Shown here: positions 1 to 6,565 of the stretch, one piece after another
How the letters are laid out: each line of letters starts with the position of its first letter
Position numbering within the stretch: the stretch's first letter is position 1
Assembly: GCA_021779415.1 (NCBI GenBank)
Contig: JAJYAS010000197.1
Span: 1-6,565, forward strand
Reading direction: 5' to 3'
DNA from: Bacillota bacterium
Lineage (GTDB): Bacteria > Bacillota_B > Desulfitobacteriia > Desulfitobacteriales > Desulfitobacteriaceae
DNA length: 6,565 bases
Notes under the pieces: model-generated
The model's database searches: none
The model's input: only the letters and a program-made list of their open reading frames with translations
Told to the model about the DNA's origin: nothing
Position numbers and translations under genes: made by a program

Positions 1-1463
<1,463 letters not shown>

Positions 1464-1492
1464 GGAAGCAGAGGGACGGTTCTTGTGCTTCC
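1464..1492. repeat. REP-like inverted repeat with GGGACGGTTCT core
   Basis: Directly after the ligA stop, GGAAGCA (1464-1470) is perfectly inverted by TGCTTCC (1486-1492). The 15-base loop holds GGGACGGTTCT. There is no T-tract, so it is not itself a terminator; the real one starts 14 bases later. From memory, intergenic palindromes with this GGGACGGTTCT core recur in many clostridial genomes, sometimes near REP-associated Y1 transposases. Only one copy is present here, so its status as a dispersed repeat is inference. Confidence 0.5.
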
Positions 1493-1505
1493 TCTAATCA
1501 TGTGT

Positions 1506-1552
1506 AATGCTCAACAGTCAGGATAATTGGCGGTTGAGCATTTTTCGTTTTT
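1506..1552 (+). terminator. Intrinsic terminator after ligA
   Basis: A perfect 10-bp stem AATGCTCAAC (1506-1515) / GTTGAGCATT (1533-1542) encloses a 17-base loop. It is followed by a T-rich tract, TTTTT-CG-TTTTT (1541-1552). It separates the ligA transcript from the gatCAB promoter that begins immediately downstream. Confidence 0.85.
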
Positions 1553-1553
1553 A

Positions 1554-1582
1554 TTGCCTCGTTCTTCCATATTTGCTATGAT
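1554..1582 (+). promoter_or_regulatory. Sigma-A promoter of gatCAB
   Basis: The -35 box TTGCCT (1554-1559) and the -10 box TATGAT (1577-1582) are separated by exactly 17 bases. A TGC just before the -10 (1574-1576) gives an extended -10. It sits right behind the ligA terminator, and transcription should begin near 1589-1591. That leaves a leader of only about 35 bases before gatC, with no room for a riboswitch or T-box. Confidence 0.75.
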
Positions 1583-1607
1583 AGAAGGTAAAGCAAGAAA
1601 CTAACCA

Positions 1608-1618
1608 AAGGAAGGTGA
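1608..1618 (+). promoter_or_regulatory. Ribosome binding site that decides the gatC start
   Basis: The purine-rich AAGGAAGGTGA (1608-1618) matches the anti-Shine-Dalgarno sequence and ends 5 bases before the TTG at 1624. An in-frame GTG at 1615 lies inside this same element and would have almost no spacer. The site therefore favours TTG 1624 as the start. Confidence 0.7.
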
Positions 1619-1623
1619 ATAAG

Positions 1624-1908
1624 TTGACAATTTCACGTGAAGACGTTGAATATGTGGCAGCATTGGCCCGCCTTGAGTTGACCGAAGAGGAAACTCAAGA
1701 ATATACGGAACAACTTAACTCCATTTTAGATTATGCGGCTATGTTAGAGCGCTTAGACACAGATAATGTGGTGCCTACGGCTCATGCTGTTCCTCTGCAC
1801 AATGTATTGCGCCAGGATCAAATGAGACCCTCGATTAATCATGAAAAGGCTTTAAGAAATGCTCCAGATGGGGAAGAGGGTTTCTTCAAGGTACCTAAAA
1901 TAGTCTAG
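1624..1908 (+). CDS. gatC: Asp/Glu-tRNA amidotransferase subunit C
   Basis: GatC is the small linker subunit that wraps around GatA and stabilises its joint with GatB in the cytoplasmic GatCAB complex. With the TTG start at 1624 the protein has 94 residues, the usual family size. It begins MTISREDVEYVAALARLEL, which lines up with the family N-terminus M-x-I-S-x-E-x-V-x-x-x-A-x-L-A-R-L. The middle ILDYAAMLERLDTDNVVPTAH and the C-terminal segment with LRNAPDGEEGFFKVPKIV are typical. The alternative GTG start at 1615 would add three residues and overlap the Shine-Dalgarno element. It is the first gene of the operon, 21 bases ahead of gatA. Confidence 0.95.
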   Translation: MTISREDVEYVAALARLELTEEETQEYTEQLNSILDYAAMLERLDTDNVVPTAHAVPLHNVLRQDQMRPSINHEKALRNAPDGEEGFFKVPKIV

Positions 1909-1929
1909 CCTAGAAAGGAGGTTGCAGAA

Positions 1930-3420
1930 ATGGCAACAGGGGATATAGAAAAATCGATCAGCGAACTACACGAGCTTCTCGTTCATAAAGATCTCAGCTC
2001 CACTGAGTTGACAAAAGCCTACATCGATCGCATTCATACCGTTGATCCAGACTTACAAGCCTATTTAACGGTTTTAGAAGATCAGGCGTTAGCCCAAGCA
2101 ACAGAGGTTGATCGCAAGATCGCTCAGGGAGAAGTTCTCAGTTCTTTAGAGGGAATTCCAATGGCCATGAAAGATAACATGTGCACGGAGGGCGTTCGCA
2201 CAAGCTGCGCTTCAAAGATGTTGGAAAATTTCATTCCTCCCTATAATGCCACCGTGACAGACCGCCTGCTTTCTGCAGGAACGATTCTACTCGGTAAACT
2301 AAATATGGATGAGTTTGCCATGGGTTCCTCGACGGAGAATTCTTATTTTGCGAAGACACGGAATCCTTGGGATATGGAATATGTTCCTGGAGGATCATCT
2401 GGGGGGGCTGCAGTAGCTGTTGCGGCGGACGAGGCTGCTTTTGCCTTGGGTTCAGACACAGGGGGGTCCATCCGACAACCTGCCGCCTTCTGTGGTGTAG
2501 TAGGAATGAAGCCAACCTACGGAGCGGTCTCACGGTATGGTCTCATTGCGTACGCGTCCTCACTCGATCAGATTGGGCCGTTGACGAAAACCGTACGTGA
2601 CAATGCCTTGGTGATGAATGCTATAGCCGGATATGATCCTAGGGATTCAACGTCTGTTTCCTACGAGAAACCAGATTACACTAAGTTCCTCGTCAATGAT
2701 ATCAAAGGCTTGAAGATCGGGATTCCCCGTGAATATTATGGTGAAGGCATAGATCCAGATGTTGCGAAAGGGATTCAGTCAGGGATTCGAACCCTTATTG
2801 ATCTTGGCGCAGAAGTGTCTGAATGCTCATTGCCTCATACGGAGTACGCCATACCTGCGTATTATCTGATTGCCACGGCGGAAGCAAGCTCCAATCTAGC
2901 TCGTTATGATGGTGTGCGCTATGGCTATCGGGCGGATGCGGCTGATGTATTGGGTATGTTTAAAACTACCCGAGCTGAAGGATTTGGGCCGGAAGTGAAA
3001 CGAAGGATTATGCTCGGAACTTATGCTCTAAGTTCAGGGTACTATGATGCTTATTATTTGAAGGCTCAAAAGGTTCGAACCTTGATTAAACAGGATTTTG
3101 ATCAGGCGTTTAAAAAGTTTGATGTTTTGCTCTCCCCGACGGCACCCACTCCGGCCTTTAAGTTTGGAGAAAAATCCGCGAATCCTTTAGCGATGTATTT
3201 ATCGGATATTACGACGGTACCAATTAACTTAGCAGGTATTCCCGCCATTTCCATTCCGGCAGGATTTGTCAAGGGTTTGCCGATTGGTATGCAACTAATG
3301 GGCAAAGCGTTTGATGAAGGGACCTTGTATCGAGCAGCTTATACCTTCGAGCAAACTACAAATTATCACACGTTAAAACCGAATCTTTCTGGGGAGGTGC
3401 CTGCGCGTGGTAGTCGCTGA
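1930..3420 (+). CDS. gatA: Asp/Glu-tRNA amidotransferase subunit A (amidase)
   Basis: GatA is the glutaminase subunit. It hydrolyses glutamine and sends the ammonia to GatB, which amidates Glu-tRNA(Gln) and, in many bacteria, Asp-tRNA(Asn). The 496-residue protein is an amidase-signature enzyme of normal length. The Ser-cisSer-Lys triad is intact: Lys81 in [10 protein letters not shown], Ser156 in the PGGSSGGA loop, and Ser180 in [12 protein letters not shown] (codon at 2467). The 75 and 24 residue spacings match the characterised Staphylococcus GatA triad. The C-terminal half keeps PTAPTPAF and the [18 protein letters not shown] stretch. The ATG at 1930 is preceded by a strong AAAGGAGGT (1914-1922) with a 7-base spacer. 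The 3' end overlaps gatB by 14 bases, so the two are probably translationally coupled. Nothing is broken or unusual. Confidence 0.98.
   Translation: MATGDIEKSISELHELLVHKDLSSTELTKAYIDRIHTVDPDLQAYLTVLEDQALAQATEVDRKIAQGEVLSSLEGIPMAMKDNMCTEGVRTSCASKMLENFIPPYNATVTDRLLSAGTILLGKLNMDEFAMGSSTENSYFAKTRNPWDMEYVPGGSSGGAAVAVAADEAAFALGSDTGGSIRQPAAFCGVVGMKPTYGAVSRYGLIAYASSLDQIGPLTKTVRDNALVMNAIAGYDPRDSTSVSYEKPDYTKFLVNDIKGLKIGIPREYYGEGIDPDVAKGIQSGIRTLIDLGAEVSECSLPHTEYAIPAYYLIATAEASSNLARYDGVRYGYRADAADVLGMFKTTRAEGFGPEVKRRIMLGTYALSSGYYDAYYLKAQKVRTLIKQDFDQAFKKFDVLLSPTAPTPAFKFGEKSANPLAMYLSDITTVPINLAGIPAISIPAGFVKGLPIGMQLMGKAFDEGTLYRAAYTFEQTTNYHTLKPNLSGEVPARGSR
3391..3399 (+). promoter_or_regulatory. gatB ribosome binding site inside gatA
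   Basis: GGGGAGGTG, located within the last codons of gatA, lies 7 bases before the gatB GTG at 3407. It supports that start over the in-frame ATG at 3431, which has no purine-rich element in front of it. Confidence 0.7.
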
Positions 3421-4855
3421 TAAATACGAAATGGTCTGTGGTCTAGAAGTTCATGTCGAGCTTCAAACCAAGACGAAAATCTTCTGTGGTTGTACAACTG
3501 AGTTTGGGGGAGAACAAAACACGCATGTTTGCCCTGTGTGTCTTGGAATGCCAGGGGCACTCCCCGTTGTTAATCGCGAAGTGGTCAATTACGCGATTAA
3601 AGCGGGTCTGGCCCTGAACTGTGAAATCGCGGAGTTTTCAAAATTCGATCGTAAAAACTACTTTTACCCGGATTTGTCGAAAAATTATCAGACCTCCCAA
3701 TTTGATTTGCCGATTTGTGGTAAGGGCGGGTTAGAAATTGAAATCGACGGGGAGAAGAAGTGGATCGGGATCACTCGGGCCCATATGGAGGAAGATGCCG
3801 GCAAGCTTGTGCATAGCGGAGATACCATTTCAACTTCTAACGAGTCTTCAGTAGATTATAACCGAGCTGGGGTGCCACTCTTGGAAATCGTTTCAGAGCC
3901 TGATCTGCGCTCGATCTCAGAAGTCCTTGCTTATCTCGAACAATTAGTTCAGATTCTGGACTATACGGAAGTATCAGATTGTCGGTTGGAACAAGGTTCT
4001 GTACGCTTTGATGTCAATGTTTCACTTCGGCCGAGCGGAGCTACGACCTTGGGAACTCGAACTGAGACGAAAAATTTAAATTCCTTTAGTTCCGTCCGGC
4101 GGTGCATGGAGTATGAAGTGGCTCGCCAAGCCCGAGTTTTAGATGCTGGAGAAGCCGTGGTTCAGGAAACACGTACTTGGGATGAAGGTAGGGGGATGAC
4201 CTTAACCCTTCGCTCCAAAGAAGAAGCGCATGATTATCGGTATTTTCCAGAGCCCGACCTAGCCCCCTTGGTTATTGATCGTGAATGGGTGGAAAGAATC
4301 CGTAAAAAACTCCCAGAGTTGCCGGTTGCGCGCCGTGCTCGGTTGCAGGCTTTGGGGCTCTCAGCCTATGATGCTTCGGTCATCACGCAAGGTAAAGCCA
4401 TGGCGAATTTCTTTGATGAAGCCTTGTCATACTACGGAGATGCCAAGACGTTGGCAAATTGGGTTATGGGAGATGTCACGCGCCTGCTTAATACAAATCA
4501 ATGTAGTGTGGCCGATTCTCCAATTTCAGCCAAACAATTGGCCGAACTGCTCAAACTCATAGACAAAGGAACCATTAGCGGTAAGATTGCTAAGAGTGTG
4601 CTGGAAGATATGTATGGTACAGGTAAGGACGCTGAGATCCTTGTAAAGGAAAAAGGGCTTGCTCAGATTAGTGATGAAGGTGCTTTGTTAGGTATTATTG
4701 ACGGCGTGATCACCGCGAATCCACAATCTGTGGAGGACTACCGAGCAGGAAAAGATCGGGCGATTGGGTTCTTGGTCGGGCAGATCATGAAGGCCACCAA
4801 AGGACAGGCGAACCCGGGTCTTGTCAATCAGTTACTAAAGCAAAAGTTATCGTAA
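3407..4855 (+). CDS. gatB: Asp/Glu-tRNA amidotransferase subunit B
   Basis: GatB binds the mischarged tRNA, activates its Glu or Asp side chain with ATP and transfers ammonia from GatA. The protein has 482 residues, normal for the family. The N-terminal cradle domain has GLEVHVEL (12-19) and four cysteines at 27, 29, 42 and 45 in a CxC...CxxC pattern that can bind zinc in Gat[18 protein letters not shown] (82-98), [10 protein letters not shown] and the family signature [17 protein letters not shown] (150-166) follow. The C-terminal helical and YqeY-like tail, which contacts the tRNA, has [15 protein letters not shown] and ends with the [16 protein letters not shown] block. The start is GTG at 3407, overlapping gatA by 14 bases; ATG at 3431 would cut eight residues and lacks a ribosome site. 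It is the last gene of the operon, followed by a strong terminator. Confidence 0.98.
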   Translation: MVVADKYEMVCGLEVHVELQTKTKIFCGCTTEFGGEQNTHVCPVCLGMPGALPVVNREVVNYAIKAGLALNCEIAEFSKFDRKNYFYPDLSKNYQTSQFDLPICGKGGLEIEIDGEKKWIGITRAHMEEDAGKLVHSGDTISTSNESSVDYNRAGVPLLEIVSEPDLRSISEVLAYLEQLVQILDYTEVSDCRLEQGSVRFDVNVSLRPSGATTLGTRTETKNLNSFSSVRRCMEYEVARQARVLDAGEAVVQETRTWDEGRGMTLTLRSKEEAHDYRYFPEPDLAPLVIDREWVERIRKKLPELPVARRARLQALGLSAYDASVITQGKAMANFFDEALSYYGDAKTLANWVMGDVTRLLNTNQCSVADSPISAKQLAELLKLIDKGTISGKIAKSVLEDMYGTGKDAEILVKEKGLAQISDEGALLGIIDGVITANPQSVEDYRAGKDRAIGFLVGQIMKATKGQANPGLVNQLLKQKLS

Positions 4856-4873
4856 TATATTAGATATGTAAAG

Positions 4874-4918
4874 ATGGCCTAGCCTTGGCATTAATTCTGC
4901 TGAAGGTTAGGCCATTTT
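4874..4918 (+). terminator. Intrinsic terminator of gatCAB
   Basis: A 13-bp stem (4874-4886 with 4903-4915) contains ATGGCCTAGCCTT against AAGGTTAGGCCAT with a single G·U pair. It is followed by a short T-run (4915-4918). The hairpin is stable although the T-tract is short. It ends the gat operon about 200 bases before the nifV-like gene. Confidence 0.8.
4885..4901 (+). promoter_or_regulatory. Sigma-54-like -24/-12 element (candidate)
   Basis: TTGGCA at 4885-4890 and TGCT at 4898-4901 place GG (4887-4888) and GC (4899-4900) exactly 10 bases apart, as in sigma-54 promoters (consensus TTGGCAC-N5-TTGCW). The element points toward the nifV-like gene but sits in the loop of the gatB terminator, so chance is a real alternative. 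I saw no enhancer-type TGT-N10-ACA site close upstream. Confidence 0.25.
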
Positions 4919-4972
4919 ATAGTTATTCTATCATTCATCCGGAGTGCTCAGTAGGAGAAGTGGATATAGTAA

Positions 4973-5009
4973 TGTATAAATATACAGGATTATTGAAGTA
5001 TACAGTATA
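4973..5009. promoter_or_regulatory. Pair of AT-rich palindromes, operator-like
   Basis: TGTATA-AA-TATACA (4973-4986) is a perfect palindrome. TATAC-A-GTATA (4999-5009) is a second one, and both contain TATACA. Their centres are about 24-25 bases apart, and they lie upstream of the best sigma-A candidate for the next gene. The layout resembles tandem binding sites for a dimeric repressor or activator. The regulator is unknown, and AT-rich sequence raises the chance of accidental palindromes. Confidence 0.3.
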
Positions 5010-5020
5010 AGCAAACGAAC

Positions 5021-5053
5021 CTTCTTCAAACCTGAAGGAGATTGTGCTAGTAT
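5021..5053 (+). promoter_or_regulatory. Candidate sigma-A promoter of the nifV-like gene
   Basis: TTCAAA (5025-5030) and TAGTAT (5048-5053) are 17 bases apart, each matching four of six consensus bases. TGC before the -10 gives an extended -10. The -35 region is covered by an 8-bp inverted repeat, CTTCTTCA (5021-5028) / TGAAGGAG (5033-5040), with one G·T pair and loop AACC, which could be an operator. Transcription would start near 5060, about 60 bases before the gene. Confidence 0.35.
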
Positions 5054-5118
5054 AGATAGTAAATGTTACACCATTTGTAAAGAGATTATTTGATTTCAAA
5101 GTAGAGGGGTGTGTCTGA

Positions 5119-6249
5119 TTGAGACATTTAACGATTGTTGATACCACGCTACGTGATGGGGAACAAACGGCTGGCGTTGTCTTTTCCAATCAAGAAAAAT
5201 TGCGCATCGCTCGTTTGCTCGATGAACTTGGCGTCCAACAGATTGAAGCTGGGGTTCCGGTCATGGGCGGAGATGAAAAGCAAGCCATTAGTGATATTGT
5301 TAAATTAGGGTTAAAAGCGAGTATTATGGGCTGGAATCGCGCGGTAATATCGGATATTGAATCATCCTTGGCTTGTGGCGTGGATGCGGTGGCGATTTCC
5401 ATCTCTACCTCAGATATTCATATTGAGCATAAACTCCTTACCACTCGTGATGACGTTCTAGAGCGGATGATTAAGGCAACAGCCTTCGCTAAACGCGAAG
5501 GAATGTATATTTCTGTTAATGCAGAAGATGCCTCGCGATCCGACATGGATTTTCTCGTGCAATTTGCCAAAGAAGCAAAAAAAGCGGGCGCCAGTCGGAT
5601 ACGTTATTGTGATACCGTGGGAATTTTGGACCCCTTCACAACGTATGATCGAATTAAAACGTTGATTGAAAAAGCGGGCATAGATGTCGAAATGCATACC
5701 CATGATGATTTTGGCATGGCAACAGCCAATGCTTTAGCAGGAGTGAAGGCCGGAGCGTCACATGTCGGGGTAACCGTGAATGGATTGGGTGAACGGGCAG
5801 GTAATGCAGCTTTAGAAGAAGTTGTCATGGCTTTAAAACACTTATTAGATACCGATTTAAGCTTTGCGACGGAACGATTTGTTGAAGTTTCTGAATATGT
5901 CGCTCGGGCTTCGGGTCGGATGCTTCCCCCTTGGAAATCAATTGTGGGAAGTAATATGTTTGCTCATGAATCGGGGATCCATGCCGATGGGGCGTTGAAG
6001 AATCCTAAAACGTATGAAGCCTTCAGCCCTGAAGATGTAGGACTCGAACGGCAAATTGTGATTGGAAAACACTCCGGAACGGCTTCCATCAAGGCGAAGT
6101 TTCGTTTAGAGTATGGCAAAGAAATGTCGGATGAAGATGCTGAAGAAATGTTGGCACGGGTCAGAGCGTTAGCCGTGGACATGAAGCGCTCACTCTTTGA
6201 CAAGGAACTCGTATACATTTATGGTGACATGTTAAAGCAACGGGGTTAG
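5119..6249 (+). CDS. nifV: NifV-type homocitrate synthase (or Re-citrate synthase)
   Basis: This is a DRE-TIM metallolyase that condenses acetyl-CoA with a 2-oxoacid. NifV uses 2-oxoglutarate to make homocitrate, the organic ligand of the nitrogenase FeMo cofactor. The 376-residue protein is one HMGL-like TIM barrel with a short C-terminal part and lacks the LeuA regulatory domain of isopropylmalate synthases. Visible motifs are DTTLRDGEQ (8-16, with Arg12 and Asp13), EDASRSD (136-142), metal-binding HTHDD (193-197), NGLGERAGNAALEE (221-234), HESGIH (283-288) and GKHSG (316-320). The match along its length is closest to NifV. The start must be TTG 5119: an in-frame TGA lies directly before it, the next in-frame ATG is beyond the catalytic motif, and AGAGGGGTG (5103-5111) is a fair ribosome site. 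No nif genes are visible, and the next gene is isocitrate dehydrogenase. A Re-type citrate synthase is therefore a serious alternative. Confidence 0.85.
   Translation: MRHLTIVDTTLRDGEQTAGVVFSNQEKLRIARLLDELGVQQIEAGVPVMGGDEKQAISDIVKLGLKASIMGWNRAVISDIESSLACGVDAVAISISTSDIHIEHKLLTTRDDVLERMIKATAFAKREGMYISVNAEDASRSDMDFLVQFAKEAKKAGASRIRYCDTVGILDPFTTYDRIKTLIEKAGIDVEMHTHDDFGMATANALAGVKAGASHVGVTVNGLGERAGNAALEEVVMALKHLLDTDLSFATERFVEVSEYVARASGRMLPPWKSIVGSNMFAHESGIHADGALKNPKTYEAFSPEDVGLERQIVIGKHSGTASIKAKFRLEYGKEMSDEDAEEMLARVRALAVDMKRSLFDKELVYIYGDMLKQRG
6197..6225 (+). promoter_or_regulatory. Candidate internal promoter for isocitrate dehydrogenase
   Basis: A perfect -35 TTGACA (6197-6202) is followed after exactly 17 bases by TATGGT (6220-6225), a four-of-six -10, within the last codons of the nifV-like gene. 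Transcription would begin near 6232 and run through the hairpin at 6274-6299 into the dehydrogenase gene. The boxes also encode conserved-looking protein sequence, so chance cannot be excluded. Confidence 0.4.
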
Positions 6250-6273
6250 TCAGTGGAAAAATGTGAACTAACT

Positions 6274-6299
6274 AAAAAGGCGGCAAGAGCCGCCTTTTT
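6274..6299. terminator. Compact terminator or attenuator between nifV and icd
   Basis: An 11-bp perfect stem AAAAAGGCGGC (6274-6284) / GCCGCCTTTTT (6289-6299) has loop AAGA. The GC core is six pairs, with A5 and T5 arms, so it can terminate transcription from either direction. It lies only 24 bases before the next start codon. The downstream gene must therefore be reached by read-through or by a transcript that passes this hairpin. Confidence 0.85.
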
Positions 6300-6323
6300 G
6301 TTAACGAAGGGGAGTACACTTAA

Positions 6324-6565
6324 ATGTCTATTAAAGTAACCTTGATCCCGGGAGATGGGATTGGCCCGGAAGTCAGTACCGCTGCACAGAAGGTGATCAC
6401 TGCAAGTCGTGCTCCGATTGATTGGGAAGTCGTAGAAGCAGGAGAAGCGTGTATTGCTGAGTATGGCACTCCCTTGCCGGAGTATGTTCTTGATACCATT
6501 CGTCGCAACAAGGTAGCTCTAAAAGGCCCTATCACAACCCCTGTGGGGAAGGGCTTTCGCAGTGT
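6324..6565 (+). CDS. icd: Isocitrate dehydrogenase, N-terminal part (3' end outside window)
   Basis: The enzyme oxidatively decarboxylates isocitrate to 2-oxoglutarate in the cytoplasm. The first 80 residues are visible of a family length of roughly 330-420. The sequence opens with the nucleotide-fold signature [11 protein letters not shown] (7-17) and has YGTPLP (47-52). It then reaches [14 protein letters not shown] (67-80), the substrate loop typical of isocitrate dehydrogenase, where Ser80 corresponds to the isocitrate-binding, phosphorylatable Ser113 of the Escherichia coli enzyme. Isopropylmalate and homoisocitrate dehydrogenases differ in this loop, so they are less likely. The ATG at 6324 has AAGGGGAG (6307-6314) 9 bases upstream. 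The short N-terminus before the signature suggests the NAD-type (IDH3-like) group, but the coenzyme-deciding residues are outside the window. A terminator hairpin lies just upstream. Confidence 0.88.
   Translation, partial: MSIKVTLIPGDGIGPEVSTAAQKVITASRAPIDWEVVEAGEACIAEYGTPLPEYVLDTIRRNKVALKGPITTPVGKGFRS

Noticed and set aside
1583..1623. Possible T-box or riboswitch leader for gatCAB
   Set aside because: The predicted leader is only about 35 bases, too short for a T-box, and the only terminator nearby lies before the promoter and belongs to ligA.
2231..2533. A 100-codon minus-strand open frame within gatA
   Set aside because: It is fully antisense to the conserved catalytic region of gatA, is rich in Arg, Pro and Gln as expected of a shadow frame, and has no family resemblance.
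4935..5189. An 84-codon minus-strand open frame across the gatB–nifV gap
   Set aside because: No recognisable motif and low-complexity composition. It runs into the antisense of the nifV start and overlaps the promoter-like elements. It is best explained as chance in AT-rich DNA.
5119..6249. 2-isopropylmalate synthase (leuA) as the identity of the synthase
   Set aside because: At 376 residues it lacks the C-terminal leucine-binding domain, and its motifs along the length fit NifV/homocitrate synthase better.
6320..6535. A 71-codon minus-strand frame opposite icd
   Set aside because: It is antisense to the strongly recognised dehydrogenase N-terminus, with no motif of its own.
6324..6565. 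Homoisocitrate or 3-isopropylmalate dehydrogenase as the identity of the last gene
   Set aside because: The [10 protein letters not shown] loop with the isocitrate-binding Ser is characteristic of isocitrate dehydrogenase; the other two families differ there. The missing C-terminus prevents full certainty.

Overview
This is a housekeeping stretch of a bacterial chromosome. It most resembles an anaerobic, low-to-mid GC Firmicute of the Desulfitobacterium/Desulfosporosinus (Peptococcaceae) kind. That placement rests on the ligA–gatCAB order, purine-rich Shine-Dalgarno sites, frequent TTG/GTG starts, classical intrinsic terminators and a nifV-like gene beside isocitrate dehydrogenase. It is an inference from gene content and not a sequence match. 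All genes lie on the plus strand.

Layout. (1) Positions 1-1463 hold the 3' part of ligA, the NAD-dependent DNA ligase; its N-terminus and catalytic lysine lie before the window. A REP-like inverted repeat (1464-1492) and an intrinsic terminator (1506-1552) follow. (2) A well-formed sigma-A promoter (1554-1582) drives gatC-gatA-gatB (1624-4855), a tight operon for the three-subunit tRNA-dependent amidotransferase. gatA and gatB overlap by 14 bases. A strong hairpin terminator (4874-4918) closes it. (3) A 263-base AT-rich gap (4856-5118) holds that terminator, a sigma-54-like sequence in its loop, two small palindromes and a candidate sigma-A promoter. (4) A nifV-type synthase gene (5119-6249, TTG start) follows. 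(5) After a compact terminator hairpin (6274-6299) comes the first 80 codons of an isocitrate dehydrogenase (6324 to the window end).

How the genes work together. LigA seals nicks in DNA replication and repair. GatCAB converts mischarged Glu-tRNA(Gln), and often Asp-tRNA(Asn), into correctly charged tRNA. The last two genes look like a small carbon-metabolism module. A DRE-TIM enzyme joins acetyl-CoA to a 2-oxoacid, and an isocitrate dehydrogenase leads to 2-oxoglutarate. This pairing leaves open whether the 'nifV' makes homocitrate for nitrogenase cofactor or is a Re-type citrate synthase.

I see no mobile element gene, CRISPR array, tRNA, rRNA or phage gene, and no convincing new multi-gene system. 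The points worth a second look are the function of the nifV-like enzyme and the regulatory DNA on either side of it.
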